A stretch of DNA of 44,878 bases from Stenotrophomonas acidaminiphila (GTDB lineage: Bacteria; Pseudomonadota; Gammaproteobacteria; Xanthomonadales; Xanthomonadaceae), in the NCBI RefSeq assembly GCF_001431595.1, contig NZ_LDJO01000049.1, positions 1 through 44,878 of the forward strand. Reading direction: 5' to 3'. The position numbers were made by a program, and so were the translations under genes. This document shows positions 33,626-43,354 of this stretch, piece by piece. Numbering within the stretch: the stretch's first letter is position 1; each line of letters starts with the position of its first letter. The notes under the pieces are model-generated. The model did not search any database, had not been told where the DNA came from, and worked only from the letters and a program-made list of their open reading frames with translations.

Positions 33626-36496
33626 TCAGAAGTCCAGGCTGAGCCGGGCGTAGCTGTAGCGGCCGGGCAGGTCGTACGTACCCGGGTCGTAGCCGTTGAG
33701 CGTGCAGCTCAGGCAGATCGGCGGGTTCTTGTCGAACACGTTGTTGACGCCGACGGTGATCTTCAGCCCTTTCATCCACGCGTCGGTGCGCCAGCTCACC
33801 TGCGCGTCGTGCAGGGTGGTGGCACCCAGCCAGTGCAGGTCGGCCGCGCTGTCGGTGCAGATCGGGAAGCCGTTGGCGCCGGCGCAGCTTTCGCGCAGGC
33901 GGTCGACGTAGCGCAGCGACCAGCTCGCGTTCCAGTTGCGGTAGTCCCAGTTGGCGGTCAGGTTCGAGGTCCATTCCGGAATCGAGCTGTCGTTGACTTC
34001 CACGCCGGGGCGCCTGGGCTCGGCCTGGCCGGATTCGTTGACCAGCTCGTAGCGGGTGACCCAGGTCGCCTTCCAGTCCAGTCCCAGCTGGCCCCAGCCG
34101 GTTTCCGGCAGCAGCCAGTGCGCGCTGAAGTCCCAGCCGCTGGTGTTGATCGTGCCCAGGTTGGCGAGGATGTCCTCGAAGCGGATGATCTGCCCGCGTT
34201 CGTTGCGGGTGTAGCTGGCGCAGGCCACCGCGTCGCGGCTGTCGATGCAGCGGTTGAGGATCGCCTGCGCATCCGGCGCCTGGATCGCGCCGTCGATGGT
34301 GTGGCGGTAGAAGGTCACGCCCAGGTCCAGCTTGCTGGCCCAGCTGCTGCCCTCGGCCCAGCCCGGGCTCCACACCGCGCCGGCCATGAACGAACGGCTC
34401 TTCTCCGGCTGCAGGTCGCGGTTGCCGGAGGTGACCACCGAGATCTGCGGATTGACCTGCTCATAACCCGGCGGCACGCCATCGGCCACGCACTTGGGGG
34501 TGGTGGAGGCGGCGTTGTTGCACGGGTCCACCAGGGTGGCGTCGAAGCGGCTCAGTGTGCCGTACAGCTCGCCGATGGATGGTGCGCGGAAGCCCTGCGC
34601 GAAGGACATGCGCAGCAGCAGTTCATCGGCCGGCTGCCAGCGCAGCCCGATCTTGCCGGTGCCGGTGCCGCCGAAGGTGGAATAGTCCGAATACCGGCCG
34701 GCCACGCTCAGGTCCACGCTCTTGCCCCAGAAGCCGCCGCGTGCCAGCGGCACGTCGAACTCGGCATAGGCTTCCTTCACCGAATAGCTGCCGATGGTGA
34801 TGCCCGACGGCACGCCGTTGTACTCGCCGGCCACGGTGATCGGATCGGGGTAGTACTCGCCCTTGTAGCGGCGCCATTCGGCGCCGGCGGCGAAGGACAG
34901 CGGCCCGGCCCACAGGTCGGCCAGTTCGCCGGTGATGTTGGCCGAGGCCAGGCTGAGGGTGTTCTTGCTGCGGTCGCGCACCACCGGCGAGATCCACGCC
35001 AGCATGTCCGCGGTGATGGTTCCGGGGCCGCCGAAGATATTCAGCGGCACGCAGCCGGCAATGGCCGCGCACGCCGCCGGGTCGCCCAGCGCCTGGTTGA
35101 TGTGCTTGACGTTGTAGCTGCCGGTGTTGGTCTGGGTGGCCTTGCTCTGGCTGGACATGGCGTTGATGTCCCAGCTCCACGGCCGGCTGTTGACCTCGAA
35201 GCTGCCTTCCAGCCCACCGGCGGCGTACCAGGTCTTCACGTCCTGCTCGTAGCGGCGCGGCCCGCCTTCGACCGGGCGGCGCCCGATCAGGAACAGGTTG
35301 GCGTCCGGGCCGATGGTGGTCAGGTCGAAGCCGAACGGGTTGTAGCGCTGGTTGGCGGGGATCACCAGCCGGGTTTCGGCCCACGCGTTGTACACGCCGG
35401 CATCGGTGCCCAGGAAGATCGGCTCCGGTGCCGCCTGGTTGGCCGACGTGCGCTCGCTGTACAGGCCGCGGAACCAGCCGCTGACCGCAGGGGTGAAGTC
35501 CAGGCGCACCTGGCCGAACACCGATTTGCGCTCGCTCGGCGTCAGCAGCAGGTTGTACGGCGCGAAGTTGAAGCGGTCCGGCGTCGCGAAGCAGTGGTAG
35601 TCGTCGGTGCGCACGCACCCGGTCTGGGTGGGATCGAAGCGCGGGCTGGTGACGCCCGTGTTGGAGGTGATGCTGTAGGTATTGCCGCCCGGGTCGGCGA
35701 ACACCAGCCGGCCCTGCGGCGTGGCCGAGCTGCCGTTGGCCAGCCCGGTGCCCGGTACCGGCTCGCGTGCCCACTGGTACTCGGCCGAGGAGATTTCCTT
35801 CTGTTTGAAGTACGAGGCGCCGACCACCCACTGCGCGCGGTCGCCGCTGCGGCCGAAGCTGAAGTCCACGCCGGTGGTGCCGCCGCCCTTGAGGTTGTAG
35901 TCGCCGTACTGGACCTCGACGCGGCCACCTTCCACGTTCTTCCGGGTGATGATGTTGACCACGCCGGCAATGGCATCGGAGCCGTAGATCGACGAGGCGC
36001 CGTCCTCCAGCACCTCGATGCGCTCGACCAGCGCCAGCGGGATGGTGTTCAGGTCCACCGACGAGCCCACGCCCGAGCCGGAGGATTCATTGACCCAGCG
36101 GATGCCGTCCACCAGCACCAGCACGCGCTTGGGGCCGAGGTGGCGCAGGTCCACTGTCGCCGCGCCGGCACCGACGCCGCCGCCGTCGGGCGGGAAGCCG
36201 AAGTTGCCGCTGGAGTTGAGCTTGGTGCTCAGCGAGGCGCCGCTGGCGGTGAGGTGCTGCACCACGTCCGCCACCGAGGTGTAGCCGGTGCGGTCGATGG
36301 TCTCGCGGGTGAGCACCTGCACCGGCACCTGGGTTTCCAGTTCGGCCTTCTTGATGCGGGTGCCGGTGACCTGGATCGTGTCCAGGGTGCGGGCGGTGGT
36401 GGATTCCTGTGCGGTGGCGACGGCAGGCAACAGGCACAGCAGGGAAAGCTGTATGGCTCTGGTCAGGCGGTGCGGATGCAACGATAACGACGTCAT
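33626..36496 (-). CDS. TonB-dependent receptor, substrate unknown
   Basis: The 956-residue outer-membrane protein has a signal peptide (ending near VATAQE), a TonB-box-like [13 protein letters not shown] and a plug domain ([52 protein letters not shown]). The barrel ends in ARLSLDF with the expected final Phe. The plug belongs to a group widespread in xanthomonads and caulobacters. The ATG has AAGGAG upstream. Neighbours on the same strand are an SDR and a TSUP permease, separated by more than 150 bp, so they give no strong hint about the ligand. It differs from the receptor at 15320 and shows no operator-like site upstream. Confidence 0.92.
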   Translation of the reverse strand: MTSLSLHPHRLTRAIQLSLLCLLPAVATAQESTTARTLDTIQVTGTRIKKAELETQVPVQVLTRETIDRTGYTSVADVVQHLTASGASLSTKLNSSGNFGFPPDGGGVGAGAATVDLRHLGPKRVLVLVDGIRWVNESSGSGVGSSVDLNTIPLALVERIEVLEDGASSIYGSDAIAGVVNIITRKNVEGGRVEVQYGDYNLKGGGTTGVDFSFGRSGDRAQWVVGASYFKQKEISSAEYQWAREPVPGTGLANGSSATPQGRLVFADPGGNTYSITSNTGVTSPRFDPTQTGCVRTDDYHCFATPDRFNFAPYNLLLTPSERKSVFGQVRLDFTPAVSGWFRGLYSERTSANQAAPEPIFLGTDAGVYNAWAETRLVIPANQRYNPFGFDLTTIGPDANLFLIGRRPVEGGPRRYEQDVKTWYAAGGLEGSFEVNSRPWSWDINAMSSQSKATQTNTGSYNVKHINQALGDPAACAAIAGCVPLNIFGGPGTITADMLAWISPVVRDRSKNTLSLASANITGELADLWAGPLSFAAGAEWRRYKGEYYPDPITVAGEYNGVPSGITIGSYSVKEAYAEFDVPLARGGFWGKSVDLSVAGRYSDYSTFGGTGTGKIGLRWQPADELLLRMSFAQGFRAPSIGELYGTLSRFDATLVDPCNNAASTTPKCVADGVPPGYEQVNPQISVVTSGNRDLQPEKSRSFMAGAVWSPGWAEGSSWASKLDLGVTFYRHTIDGAIQAPDAQAILNRCIDSRDAVACASYTRNERGQIIRFEDILANLGTINTSGWDFSAHWLLPETGWGQLGLDWKATWVTRYELVNESGQAEPRRPGVEVNDSSIPEWTSNLTANWDYRNWNASWSLRYVDRLRESCAGANGFPICTDSAADLHWLGATTLHDAQVSWRTDAWMKGLKITVGVNNVFDKNPPICLSCTLNGYDPGTYDLPGRYSYARLSLDF

Positions 36497-36652
36497 CGGG
36501 AAGCTCCTTGGATTGCCGGACTACCTCGCCCGCCACCATGACGGGCGTGGGCGACATGTAAGCAATTCGTTAGGAGCGAACAGGTGAAGACGCGGGCGGA
36601 CCCGACGGACGGCAGCCGCCGGGCCCGCGCCGCCACCGCCGGCCGCGGTGGT

Positions 36653-37396
36653 TCAGCGGGCCGAGAAGCCGCCGTCGACCAGGTGGTAGCTGCCGGTGAT
36701 GAAGGACGCCTGCCCGGAAAGCAGGAAGCAGGTCAGCGCCGCCACTTCGGCGGCCTTGCCCAGGCGCCCGGCCGGATGCAGCGCGACCAGGCCGTCGTAG
36801 GCCGCGCGGTCCATGCCGGCGAGCAGCGGCGTGTCGATGAATCCGGGGCCTACCGCGTTGATGCGCAGCCCCCGCGCCGAGTACTCCAGCGCCGCGGTCT
36901 TGGTCATGCCGACCAGCGCATGCTTGGCCGCGACGTACGCGGTGGACCCGGCCCAGCCGTTGCTGCCGAGGATCGAGGCCATGTTGACGATGGCACCGCC
37001 GCCGCCGGCCAGCATCGCGGCGATCTCGTACTTCATCGAATAGAACACCCCGTGCAGGTTCACCCCGAGCACGCGGTGCCATTCCTCCAACGGGTAGTCG
37101 GCGGTGTCCTGGCTGGCGCCGCCGATGCCGGCATTGTTGACCGCCAGGTGCAGCCCGCCGTACTCGGCCACCGTGGCGTCCACCAGTTGCCGTACCGCGT
37201 CGGCGTCGCTGACGTCGAGCTGGCGTGCGCGGGCCTGGGCGCCGATGCTCGAGGCCACCTGCTCGGCGGCGTCGCGGTGGAGGTCGGCGACGACGACCTG
37301 CGCGCCGCCGGCGGCCAGTTGCCGGGCGACGGCCTCGCCGATGCCCGAGGCGGCGCCGGTGACCAGCGCGACCTTGCCTGAAAAATCCAGTTGCAT
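36653..37396 (-). CDS. Short-chain dehydrogenase/reductase, substrate unknown
   Basis: The 247-residue classical SDR has TGAASGIGEAVA for cofactor binding, NNAG, a Ser-Tyr-Lys catalytic set (STAYVAAKHALVG) and GPGFIDTPLL. An Asp after the second beta strand (VVVADLH) suggests NAD+ rather than NADP+. It resembles many glucose-1-dehydrogenase-like or 3-oxoacyl reductase-like SDRs; the substrate cannot be called. The ATG has TGGAGA upstream. It has no KduD-type ending and lies outside the uronate locus. Confidence 0.87.
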   Translation of the reverse strand: MQLDFSGKVALVTGAASGIGEAVARQLAAGGAQVVVADLHRDAAEQVASSIGAQARARQLDVSDADAVRQLVDATVAEYGGLHLAVNNAGIGGASQDTADYPLEEWHRVLGVNLHGVFYSMKYEIAAMLAGGGGAIVNMASILGSNGWAGSTAYVAAKHALVGMTKTAALEYSARGLRINAVGPGFIDTPLLAGMDRAAYDGLVALHPAGRLGKAAEVAALTCFLLSGQASFITGSYHLVDGGFSAR

Positions 37397-37495
37397 GGTG
37401 GGTCTCCAGGGCGGCCGGGGAGAGCCGCCATCGCCCCATCATCCACATCCGCGCGTGGTAGCGGCGTTGTCCTCGATCAATCCGTCCTGCTGCGT

Positions 37496-38272
37496 TCAGC
37501 CAGCGAACGTGTCCCACGCCATGCGCGCGATCAGTACCACCACCAGCAGCAGGAACAGTTTGCGGATCAGCGGCGTGCCGCCGCGCAGGGCCAGCCGGGT
37601 GCCGGTCACCGACCCGGCGACGTTGGCCGCCGCCATCGGCACCGCGAAGGCCAGCAGCACGTTGCCGCTGGGCACGAAAAACGACAGTGCGGCCACGTTG
37701 GTGGCCAGGTTGACCACCTTGGAGGCGGCCGAAGCGCGCAGGAAATCCAGGCCGAAGAAACGGATGAACAGGAAGATCAGGAAGCTGCCGGTGCCGGGGC
37801 CGAAGAAGCCGTCGTAGAAGCCGATCACCGCGCCCATCGCCAGCGCGATGCCCAGTTCGCGGCGGCCGACTTCGCGCGGCCGGTGCAGGGCGCCGAAGTC
37901 CTTCTTCGCCAGCGTGTAGCCGAGCATCACGATCAACAGGGCCAGCACCAGCGGACGCACCGCGTCCTTGGCCAGCAGGCTGACCGCGGTGGCGCCGAGG
38001 AAGGCGAACACGAACGCGGTCGCCGCGGCCAGCAGCACCGGCCGCCACGGGAACCGCACCGAGCGCGCGTAGCGCCAGGTCGCCGCACCGGTGCCGAACA
38101 CCGAGCTGAACTTGTTGGTGCCCAGCAGTGCGGCCGGCGTGTGCTGCGGCAGCACCGTGAACAGGCCCGGCAGCTGGATCAGCCCGCCGCCGCCGACCGC
38201 GGCGTCCACCAGCCCGGCGATGAAGGCGATGGCCAGCAGCCAGGGCAACTCGGTGGGCAGGAGTTCCAGCAT
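37496..38272 (-). CDS. TSUP-family permease (TauE/SafE)
   Basis: The 258-residue protein has about eight membrane helices and the TauE/SafE pattern: [20 protein letters not shown] near the start, [20 protein letters not shown], then [20 protein letters not shown] in the middle. Family members export sulfite, sulfoacetate or related small anions. Many proteobacterial copies lack a known substrate. The gene stands about 100 bp upstream of the SDR on the same strand, so joint transcription is possible. Confidence 0.9.
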   Translation of the reverse strand: MLELLPTELPWLLAIAFIAGLVDAAVGGGGLIQLPGLFTVLPQHTPAALLGTNKFSSVFGTGAATWRYARSVRFPWRPVLLAAATAFVFAFLGATAVSLLAKDAVRPLVLALLIVMLGYTLAKKDFGALHRPREVGRRELGIALAMGAVIGFYDGFFGPGTGSFLIFLFIRFFGLDFLRASAASKVVNLATNVAALSFFVPSGNVLLAFAVPMAAANVAGSVTGTRLALRGGTPLIRKLFLLLVVVLIARMAWDTFAG

Positions 38273-38352
38273 GGTCGGACCTGAACGGGGGGCGCGACAG
38301 CATACGCCGGTGCCGGCTGGCCGCGGCGGTGGCGGGGAGGGAAAATACGCGC

Positions 38353-38748
38353 ATGCCGATCACCCCGACCTCTCCTTGTCCCTGCGGCTCCGGCCACCCC
38401 CACGGCCGCTGCTGCGCGCGCTGGCATGCCGGCGAGGCCGCCCCCGATGCCGAGGCGCTGATGCGTTCGCGCTACAGCGCCTACGTCACCGGAAACAGCG
38501 ACTACCTGCTTGCCACCTGGCATCCCGATACACGGCCGCAGGCGCTGTCACTGGACGATGCGCCGGGCCAGCGCACGCAATGGCTCGGCCTGGACGTGAA
38601 GCGGCACCGGGTCACCGGCGCCGATACCGCCGAGGTGGAGTTCGTCGCCCGCTACCGCATCGGCGGCGGCAGTGCCGTGCGCATGCAGGAACACAGCCGC
38701 TTCGTGCGTCAGGACGGGCGCTGGTACTACCTGGACGCGCTTGCCTGA
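38353..38748 (+). CDS. YchJ/UPF0225 family protein with SEC-C zinc motif
   Basis: This 131-residue protein has an N-terminal SEC-C type metal motif ([17 protein letters not shown]) and the YchJ core: [39 protein letters not shown] and [17 protein letters not shown]. Function is unknown. I chose the ATG at 38353 because it directly precedes the zinc motif, as in relatives; an in-frame ATG at 38329 would add 8 residues. It is divergent from the TSUP gene and followed by egtB after 37 bp. Confidence 0.9.
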   Translation: MPITPTSPCPCGSGHPHGRCCARWHAGEAAPDAEALMRSRYSAYVTGNSDYLLATWHPDTRPQALSLDDAPGQRTQWLGLDVKRHRVTGADTAEVEFVARYRIGGGSAVRMQEHSRFVRQDGRWYYLDALA

Positions 38749-38785
38749 ACACTGCCCGGCGTCGATGACGCCGCGCTAACCGGGC

Positions 38786-40105
38786 ATGGCTAAGCTCGGG
38801 GACATGCAGATTTCCAGTGCCGCATTGCTGAAGGCCTCCAGCGCTGCGACAACGCCGCCCACGCTGGCCGAGCGTTACCGCGCCGTGCGCCAGGCCAGCC
38901 TGGCGCTGTCGGCGTCGCTGTCGGCCGAGGACGCCATGGTGCAGAGCATGGCCGACGCCAGCCCGGCCAAGTGGCACCTGGCCCACACCACCTGGTTCTT
39001 CGAGCAGTTCGTGCTTGGCCGGCTACCCGGCTACCGGCCGCTGCAGCCGCATTGGCAGGTGCTGTTCAACAGCTACTACCAGAGTGTTGGCCCGGCGCAT
39101 GCGCGCGCGCAACGCGGGCTGCTGTCGCGACCGGCACTGGCCCAGGTGCTGGCGTACCGCGCCCAGGTCGACGAGCGCATCGGCCAGTGCCTGCGCGCCG
39201 GCAGCCTGGACGAGGAGGGCCAACGCCTGCTGCTGCTGGGCCTGCAGCACGAGCAGCAGCACCAGGAACTGCTGCTGACCGACATCAAGCACGCGCTGTG
39301 GAGCAACCCGCTGCAGCCGGCCTACCGCGACGACCTGCCCGCACCGCCCGCGCTGCCTGCCCGTGCCGACGCGGTGTGGATCGAAAGCGCCGAACGCATC
39401 GTCGAGATCGGCGCGCAGGCCTGGCCCGCGCATGCGCGCTTTGCCTACGACAACGAGTCGCCCCGGCACCGCGCGCTGGTCCCGGCGCACGCGCTGGCCG
39501 ACCGCCCCGTGAGCAACGCCGAGTACCGCGCCTTCATCGACGATGGCGGGTATCGCGATCCCCTGCTGTGGATGAGCGACGGCTGGGCGCAGCTGCAGGC
39601 AGGGCAATGGTGCCGTCCGCTGTACTGGGACCCGGCGCTGGAACGCGAATACACCCTGGGCGGCTGGCGCGCGCTGGATCCGGATGCGCCGGTGTGCCAC
39701 CTGAGCTGGTTCGAGGCCGACGCCTGCGCGCGCTGGGCCGGTGCGCGCCTGCCCAGCGAGTTCGAATGGGAAGCGGCGGCCGCGGCAAGGCCGGTGGCCG
39801 GCAACTTCGCCGACGCCGGCCTGCTGCACCCGGCCGCCGCCGCGGCCACGGCGCCGGGCGTGCCACGGCAGCTGTTCGGCGATGTCTGGGAATGGACCGG
39901 CAGCGCATACACCGGCTATCCCGGCTTCCGCCCGCTGCCGGGCAGTGCCGGTGAATACAACGGCAAGTTCATGTGTGGCCAGTTCGTACTGCGCGGCGGC
40001 AGTTGCGCCACGCCGGCCGGGCACGTGCGCCCCAGTTACCGCAATTTCTTTCCACCCTCGGCGCGCTGGCAGTTCGCCGGCCTGCGCCTGGCCAGGGATC
40101 TTTGA
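38786..40105 (+). CDS. egtB: EgtB, ergothioneine sulfoxide synthase
   Basis: EgtB is a non-haem iron enzyme that joins trimethylhistidine (hercynine) to a cysteine-containing thiol with oxygen, the central step of ergothioneine synthesis. The 439-residue protein has a DinB-like N-terminal domain with iron ligands fitting His67 (WHLAHTTWFFE) and His155/His159 (LQHEQQHQELLLTDIKHA). A formylglycine-enzyme-like C-terminal domain follows (YDNESPRHRALVPAHAL, LPSEFEWEAA, LFGDVWEWTGSAY, VLRGGSCATP). Its stop overlaps the egtD start. An in-frame ATG at 38804 is an alternative. The thiol partner (gamma-glutamylcysteine or cysteine) cannot be told from sequence by eye. Confidence 0.93.
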   Translation: MAKLGDMQISSAALLKASSAATTPPTLAERYRAVRQASLALSASLSAEDAMVQSMADASPAKWHLAHTTWFFEQFVLGRLPGYRPLQPHWQVLFNSYYQSVGPAHARAQRGLLSRPALAQVLAYRAQVDERIGQCLRAGSLDEEGQRLLLLGLQHEQQHQELLLTDIKHALWSNPLQPAYRDDLPAPPALPARADAVWIESAERIVEIGAQAWPAHARFAYDNESPRHRALVPAHALADRPVSNAEYRAFIDDGGYRDPLLWMSDGWAQLQAGQWCRPLYWDPALEREYTLGGWRALDPDAPVCHLSWFEADACARWAGARLPSEFEWEAAAAARPVAGNFADAGLLHPAAAAATAPGVPRQLFGDVWEWTGSAYTGYPGFRPLPGSAGEYNGKFMCGQFVLRGGSCATPAGHVRPSYRNFFPPSARWQFAGLRLARDL

Positions 40106-41079
40106 TGGGCAGCGCCGATCCGTTGCTGGAGGGGTTGGTCGACCACCGTCCCGACCGTGCCACCATCACCGCCGACGTGCTCGCCGGGCTGTCGGCGCGG
40201 CCGCGTGCATTGCCCTCCAAGTACTTCTACGACGCGCGCGGCTCGGCGCTGTTCGAGTGCATCACCCGGCAACCGGAGTACTACCTCACCCGCGCCGAGC
40301 TCGAGCTGCTGTCCCGGGTGCTGCCGGAGATCGCCGCGCATGCGGGGCCGCGGGTGCGGGTGGTGGAGTACGGCAGCGGCAGTGGCCGCAAGACCCGGCT
40401 GCTGCTGCAGGGCCTGGACGACGTGGTGGCCTATACCCCGGTGGAGATCTCGCGCACCGCGCTGCTGGACAGCATCCGCGCGCTGGCGGTGGACTTCCCC
40501 GCGGTCGAGATGCTCCCGGTCTGCGCCGACTTCACCGCGCTGCCGGCGCTGCCGCCGCCACGGCGTGCGGCGCGGCGCACGCTGCTGTTCTTCCCGGGTT
40601 CGACCCTGGGCAACTTCACCGAAGCCGCGGCGGTGGCGATCCTGCGCGGCATGCGCCAGGCGATGGGCGAGGAGGGGCTGGCGCTGATCGGCATCGACCT
40701 GGACAAGGATCCGGCGCTGATCGAGGCCGCCTACAACGATGCGGCCGGGGTCACTGCCGACTTCACCCTCAACCTGCTGGCACGGCTGAACCGCGAGATC
40801 GGCAGCGACTTCGACCTTTCCTGCTTCGCCCATCGAGCCCGCTACGTGGTGCCCTGGCGGCGCATCGAGACCTCGCTGGTGAGTCGCCGCGCGCAGGTGG
40901 TGCACGTGGCCGGGCATGCATTCGCCTTCGAACACGGCGAGGCCATGCACGTGGAATACAGCCACAAGTACGACGACGCGCAGTTCGCCGCGATGGCGGC
41001 CGCCGCCGGCCTGCGGGTGGCGGCCGCCTGGGATGCGCCCGCGCGCATGTTCGGCCTGCGCCTGCTGCGGCCGGATTGA
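40105..41079 (+). CDS. egtD: EgtD, histidine N-alpha-methyltransferase
   Basis: The 324-residue SAM-dependent enzyme methylates histidine three times to give hercynine, the substrate of EgtB. The EgtD signature SKYFYDARGSALFECITRQP is at residues 38-57. It is followed by the SAM-binding VVEYGSGSGRKTRLLL (86-101), FFPGSTLGNF, and GIDLDKDPALIEAAYND. It begins at TGATG, overlapping the egtB stop by one base, so the two are one coupled operon in reverse pathway order. Length is typical. The egtA, egtC and egtE functions are not in the window. Confidence 0.95.
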   Translation: MGSADPLLEGLVDHRPDRATITADVLAGLSARPRALPSKYFYDARGSALFECITRQPEYYLTRAELELLSRVLPEIAAHAGPRVRVVEYGSGSGRKTRLLLQGLDDVVAYTPVEISRTALLDSIRALAVDFPAVEMLPVCADFTALPALPPPRRAARRTLLFFPGSTLGNFTEAAAVAILRGMRQAMGEEGLALIGIDLDKDPALIEAAYNDAAGVTADFTLNLLARLNREIGSDFDLSCFAHRARYVVPWRRIETSLVSRRAQVVHVAGHAFAFEHGEAMHVEYSHKYDDAQFAAMAAAAGLRVAAAWDAPARMFGLRLLRPD

Positions 41080-41152
41080 GTTCGCACGGCGGGCGCCGCG
41101 CCTCTTATCATCGGGCTGCGTTCCAGGATGGCGCGAAGCAGGGAGCCGTTGC

Positions 41153-43312
41153 ATGAAGTCGTTGCGGAGATTGCCGGCGCTGGCCCTGGCCGGCGCGCTC
41201 GCCACCGCGCCCCAGGCGCATGCCGCCCTTGCCGATTTCGGTCGTTGCGGTGCCGGCGTGCGCGATGCGGCGCTGGCCCAGGGCATGCCCGCCGAACGCT
41301 TCGACGCGCTGTTCGCCGAGGTCACCCCGGACCTGGGCGTGTTGCCCCTGCTCGATGCCCAGCCCGAATTCACCACGCCGATCTGGGACTACCTCGCCGC
41401 GCTGGTGGATGCGCAGCGCGTGGCCGATGGCCGCGCCATGCTCGACACCCATCGCGCACTGCTGGAGCGGATCGCCAGCGGGTACGGGGTCGATCCGGCC
41501 ACCGTGGTCGCGGTATGGGGCGTGGAAAGCGACTACGGCCGGATCGCCGGCCGGCGCCCGCTGCTGCAGTCACTGGCGACCCTGTCCTGCAACGGGCGCC
41601 GCCAGGCGTTCTTCCGCAGCGAACTGCTGGCGCTGCTGCGGCTGATCGATCGTGGCGACCTGGTCGCCGATGGCCTCACCGGCTCCTGGGCCGGGGCCTT
41701 CGGCCAGACCCAGTTCATGCCGTCCACCTACGCGCGCATCGCGGTCGACGGCGATGGCGATGGCCGCCGCGATCTGGTCGGCAGCATCCCCGATGCGCTG
41801 GCCTCCACCGCCAACTACCTCAAGCAGTCGGGGTGGCGCAGCGGCCAGCCGTGGGGCGTGGAAGTACGCATTCCCGCCGGGTTCGACGCCAGCGTGGCCG
41901 GGCGCGGCAAGCGCAGGCCGCTGGCGGCGTGGCGCGCGCTGGGCATCACCGGGGTCGATGGTGGTGCAGTGCAGGCCGCGGCGCTGGCCGACGACAGCCC
42001 CGCCGCGCTGCTGCTGCCGGCGGGCAGCACGGGGCCGGCGTTGCTGGTGTTCCGCAACTACGACGCGATCTATTCCTACAACGCGGCCGAGAGCTACGCG
42101 CTGGCCATCGCCACCCTGGCCGACCGCCTGCGCGGCGGCAATGGACTGGTCGCGGCATGGCCCACCGACGATCCCGGCCTGGGCCGTGGCGAGCGCCGCG
42201 AACTGCAGTCCCTGCTGCTCGCGCGCGGCCACGACATCGGTAGCGCCGATGGCATGGTCGGCGACGCCACCCGCCGCGCGATCCGCATCGAACAGCAGCG
42301 GTTGGGCTGGCAGAATGCCGACGGCCGCGCCGGCAGCCGCATCCTGCAGGCGTTGCGCGATGCCCGGCCGGCGCCGCCCACCGTGTTCCGGCTGCCCGCC
42401 GACCATTCGCGGTTCGTCCACTCAGCGATCGTACGGAGCGAGGTTCCGATGAAGGATGTGCAGGGCCTGGACACAGGCGATTTCAACGGCTTCACCGCCT
42501 GGAAGGTGGAGACGCCGTTCTCCACCGCGGCGATCAGCGTGTTCGGCGGCCAGTTGCTGTCGTTCGTGCCCAACGGCGGACGCGAGGTGATGTGGCTCTC
42601 GCCCGCGGCGAAGCCACCGCCGACGCCGATCCGTGGCGGCAGCCCGGTGTGCTGGCCGTATTTCGCCAGGCAGGGCCAGGGCAGCGACGTCCCCTCGCAC
42701 GGCTTCGTGCGCACCGTGCCCTGGGAACTGCGCGATGCCCGCCGCGAGGCCGATGGCAGCATGCTCCTGACCCTGGCGCCGCCCGTGCTGGAGGGCCTGT
42801 CGCTGCGCCTGACCATGAAGCTGCGCATCGGCCGCACGCTGGAGCAGGAGCTCATCACCGAGAACACCGGCAGCCAGCCGGCGGTCTTCACCCAGGCGCT
42901 GCACAACTACTTCAACGTCAGCGATGCGCTCAAGGTCGACGTCGCCGGCCTGGATGGCCTGACCTACCTGGACAAGCTCGACGCTGGCAACGCCCACGTC
43001 CAGCAGGGCGACTGGAACCTGCGCGACCCGCGCGATCCCGGCCGCAGCGACCGCATCTACACGCAGGCGCGCGGCCACTACGTGCTGCGCGACCCGGGTT
43101 TCGGCCGCAGCATCGACATCACCACCCAAGGCAGCCGTTCCGCCGTCGTCTGGAACGCCGGCGAAGCGGCCGCCGCGAAGATGGACGACATCGGCGCCGG
43201 CTGGCGCAACTACGTGTGCGTCGAAGCCGGCAATGTCGGCCCGGACCTGATCGAACTGGCGCCGGGCGGCAGCCACGTCCTCAAGCAGGTATTCGAGGTC
43301 CGGCCGTTGTAA
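41153..43312 (+). CDS. MltB-type lytic transglycosylase in frame with a hexose-6-phosphate mutarotase
   Basis: A single open frame of 719 codons holds two unlike proteins. The first part, residues 1-432, has a signal peptide (to about residue 24) and an SLT_2 lytic transglycosylase domain with catalytic Glu125 (VWGVESDYGR) and GAFGQTQFMPSTYARIAVDG. It ends with a peptidoglycan-binding domain (ELQSLLLARGHDIGSADGMV). It would cut peptidoglycan in the periplasm. The second part is described at 42449-43312. No stop codon separates them: about 30 codons of Pro-rich linker read straight through. Natural proteins of either type stand alone, so this may be a true fusion, a recent stop-codon loss, or a sequencing slip. 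The ATG at 41153 has GGGAG 7 nt upstream. Confidence 0.82.
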   Translation: MKSLRRLPALALAGALATAPQAHAALADFGRCGAGVRDAALAQGMPAERFDALFAEVTPDLGVLPLLDAQPEFTTPIWDYLAALVDAQRVADGRAMLDTHRALLERIASGYGVDPATVVAVWGVESDYGRIAGRRPLLQSLATLSCNGRRQAFFRSELLALLRLIDRGDLVADGLTGSWAGAFGQTQFMPSTYARIAVDGDGDGRRDLVGSIPDALASTANYLKQSGWRSGQPWGVEVRIPAGFDASVAGRGKRRPLAAWRALGITGVDGGAVQAAALADDSPAALLLPAGSTGPALLVFRNYDAIYSYNAAESYALAIATLADRLRGGNGLVAAWPTDDPGLGRGERRELQSLLLARGHDIGSADGMVGDATRRAIRIEQQRLGWQNADGRAGSRILQALRDARPAPPTVFRLPADHSRFVHSAIVRSEVPMKDVQGLDTGDFNGFTAWKVETPFSTAAISVFGGQLLSFVPNGGREVMWLSPAAKPPPTPIRGGSPVCWPYFARQGQGSDVPSHGFVRTVPWELRDARREADGSMLLTLAPPVLEGLSLRLTMKLRIGRTLEQELITENTGSQPAVFTQALHNYFNVSDALKVDVAGLDGLTYLDKLDAGNAHVQQGDWNLRDPRDPGRSDRIYTQARGHYVLRDPGFGRSIDITTQGSRSAVVWNAGEAAAAKMDDIGAGWRNYVCVEAGNVGPDLIELAPGGSHVLKQVFEVRPL
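42449..43312 (+). CDS. D-hexose-6-phosphate mutarotase (internal start in the transglycosylase frame)
   Basis: From Met at 42449 the frame gives 287 residues, a normal size for YeaD-type mutarotases, which interconvert the anomers of glucose 6-phosphate in the cytoplasm. Family blocks are FSTAAISVFGGQLLSF, SHGFVRTVPWELRD, FTQALHNYFNVSD, and NYVCVEAGNVG with the catalytic-type Glu. A GGAGCGAGG ribosome-like sequence stands just upstream, so independent translation is likely even if the upstream gene reads through. The exported first part and the cytoplasmic nature of mutarotases make the fused form hard to explain. This entry overlaps the 41153-43312 entry on purpose. Confidence 0.8.
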   Translation: MKDVQGLDTGDFNGFTAWKVETPFSTAAISVFGGQLLSFVPNGGREVMWLSPAAKPPPTPIRGGSPVCWPYFARQGQGSDVPSHGFVRTVPWELRDARREADGSMLLTLAPPVLEGLSLRLTMKLRIGRTLEQELITENTGSQPAVFTQALHNYFNVSDALKVDVAGLDGLTYLDKLDAGNAHVQQGDWNLRDPRDPGRSDRIYTQARGHYVLRDPGFGRSIDITTQGSRSAVVWNAGEAAAAKMDDIGAGWRNYVCVEAGNVGPDLIELAPGGSHVLKQVFEVRPL

Positions 43313-43354
43313 GGCCGGCATGCGCCGGCACTGGCGGTGGCCAGCGCGCAACCG

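Noticed and set aside
37300..37396. CACCGG strings in the second SDR gene as further operators
   Set aside because: They come from the codons of the conserved Thr-Gly-Ala loop and lack the flanking ATG and CA of sites A-D.
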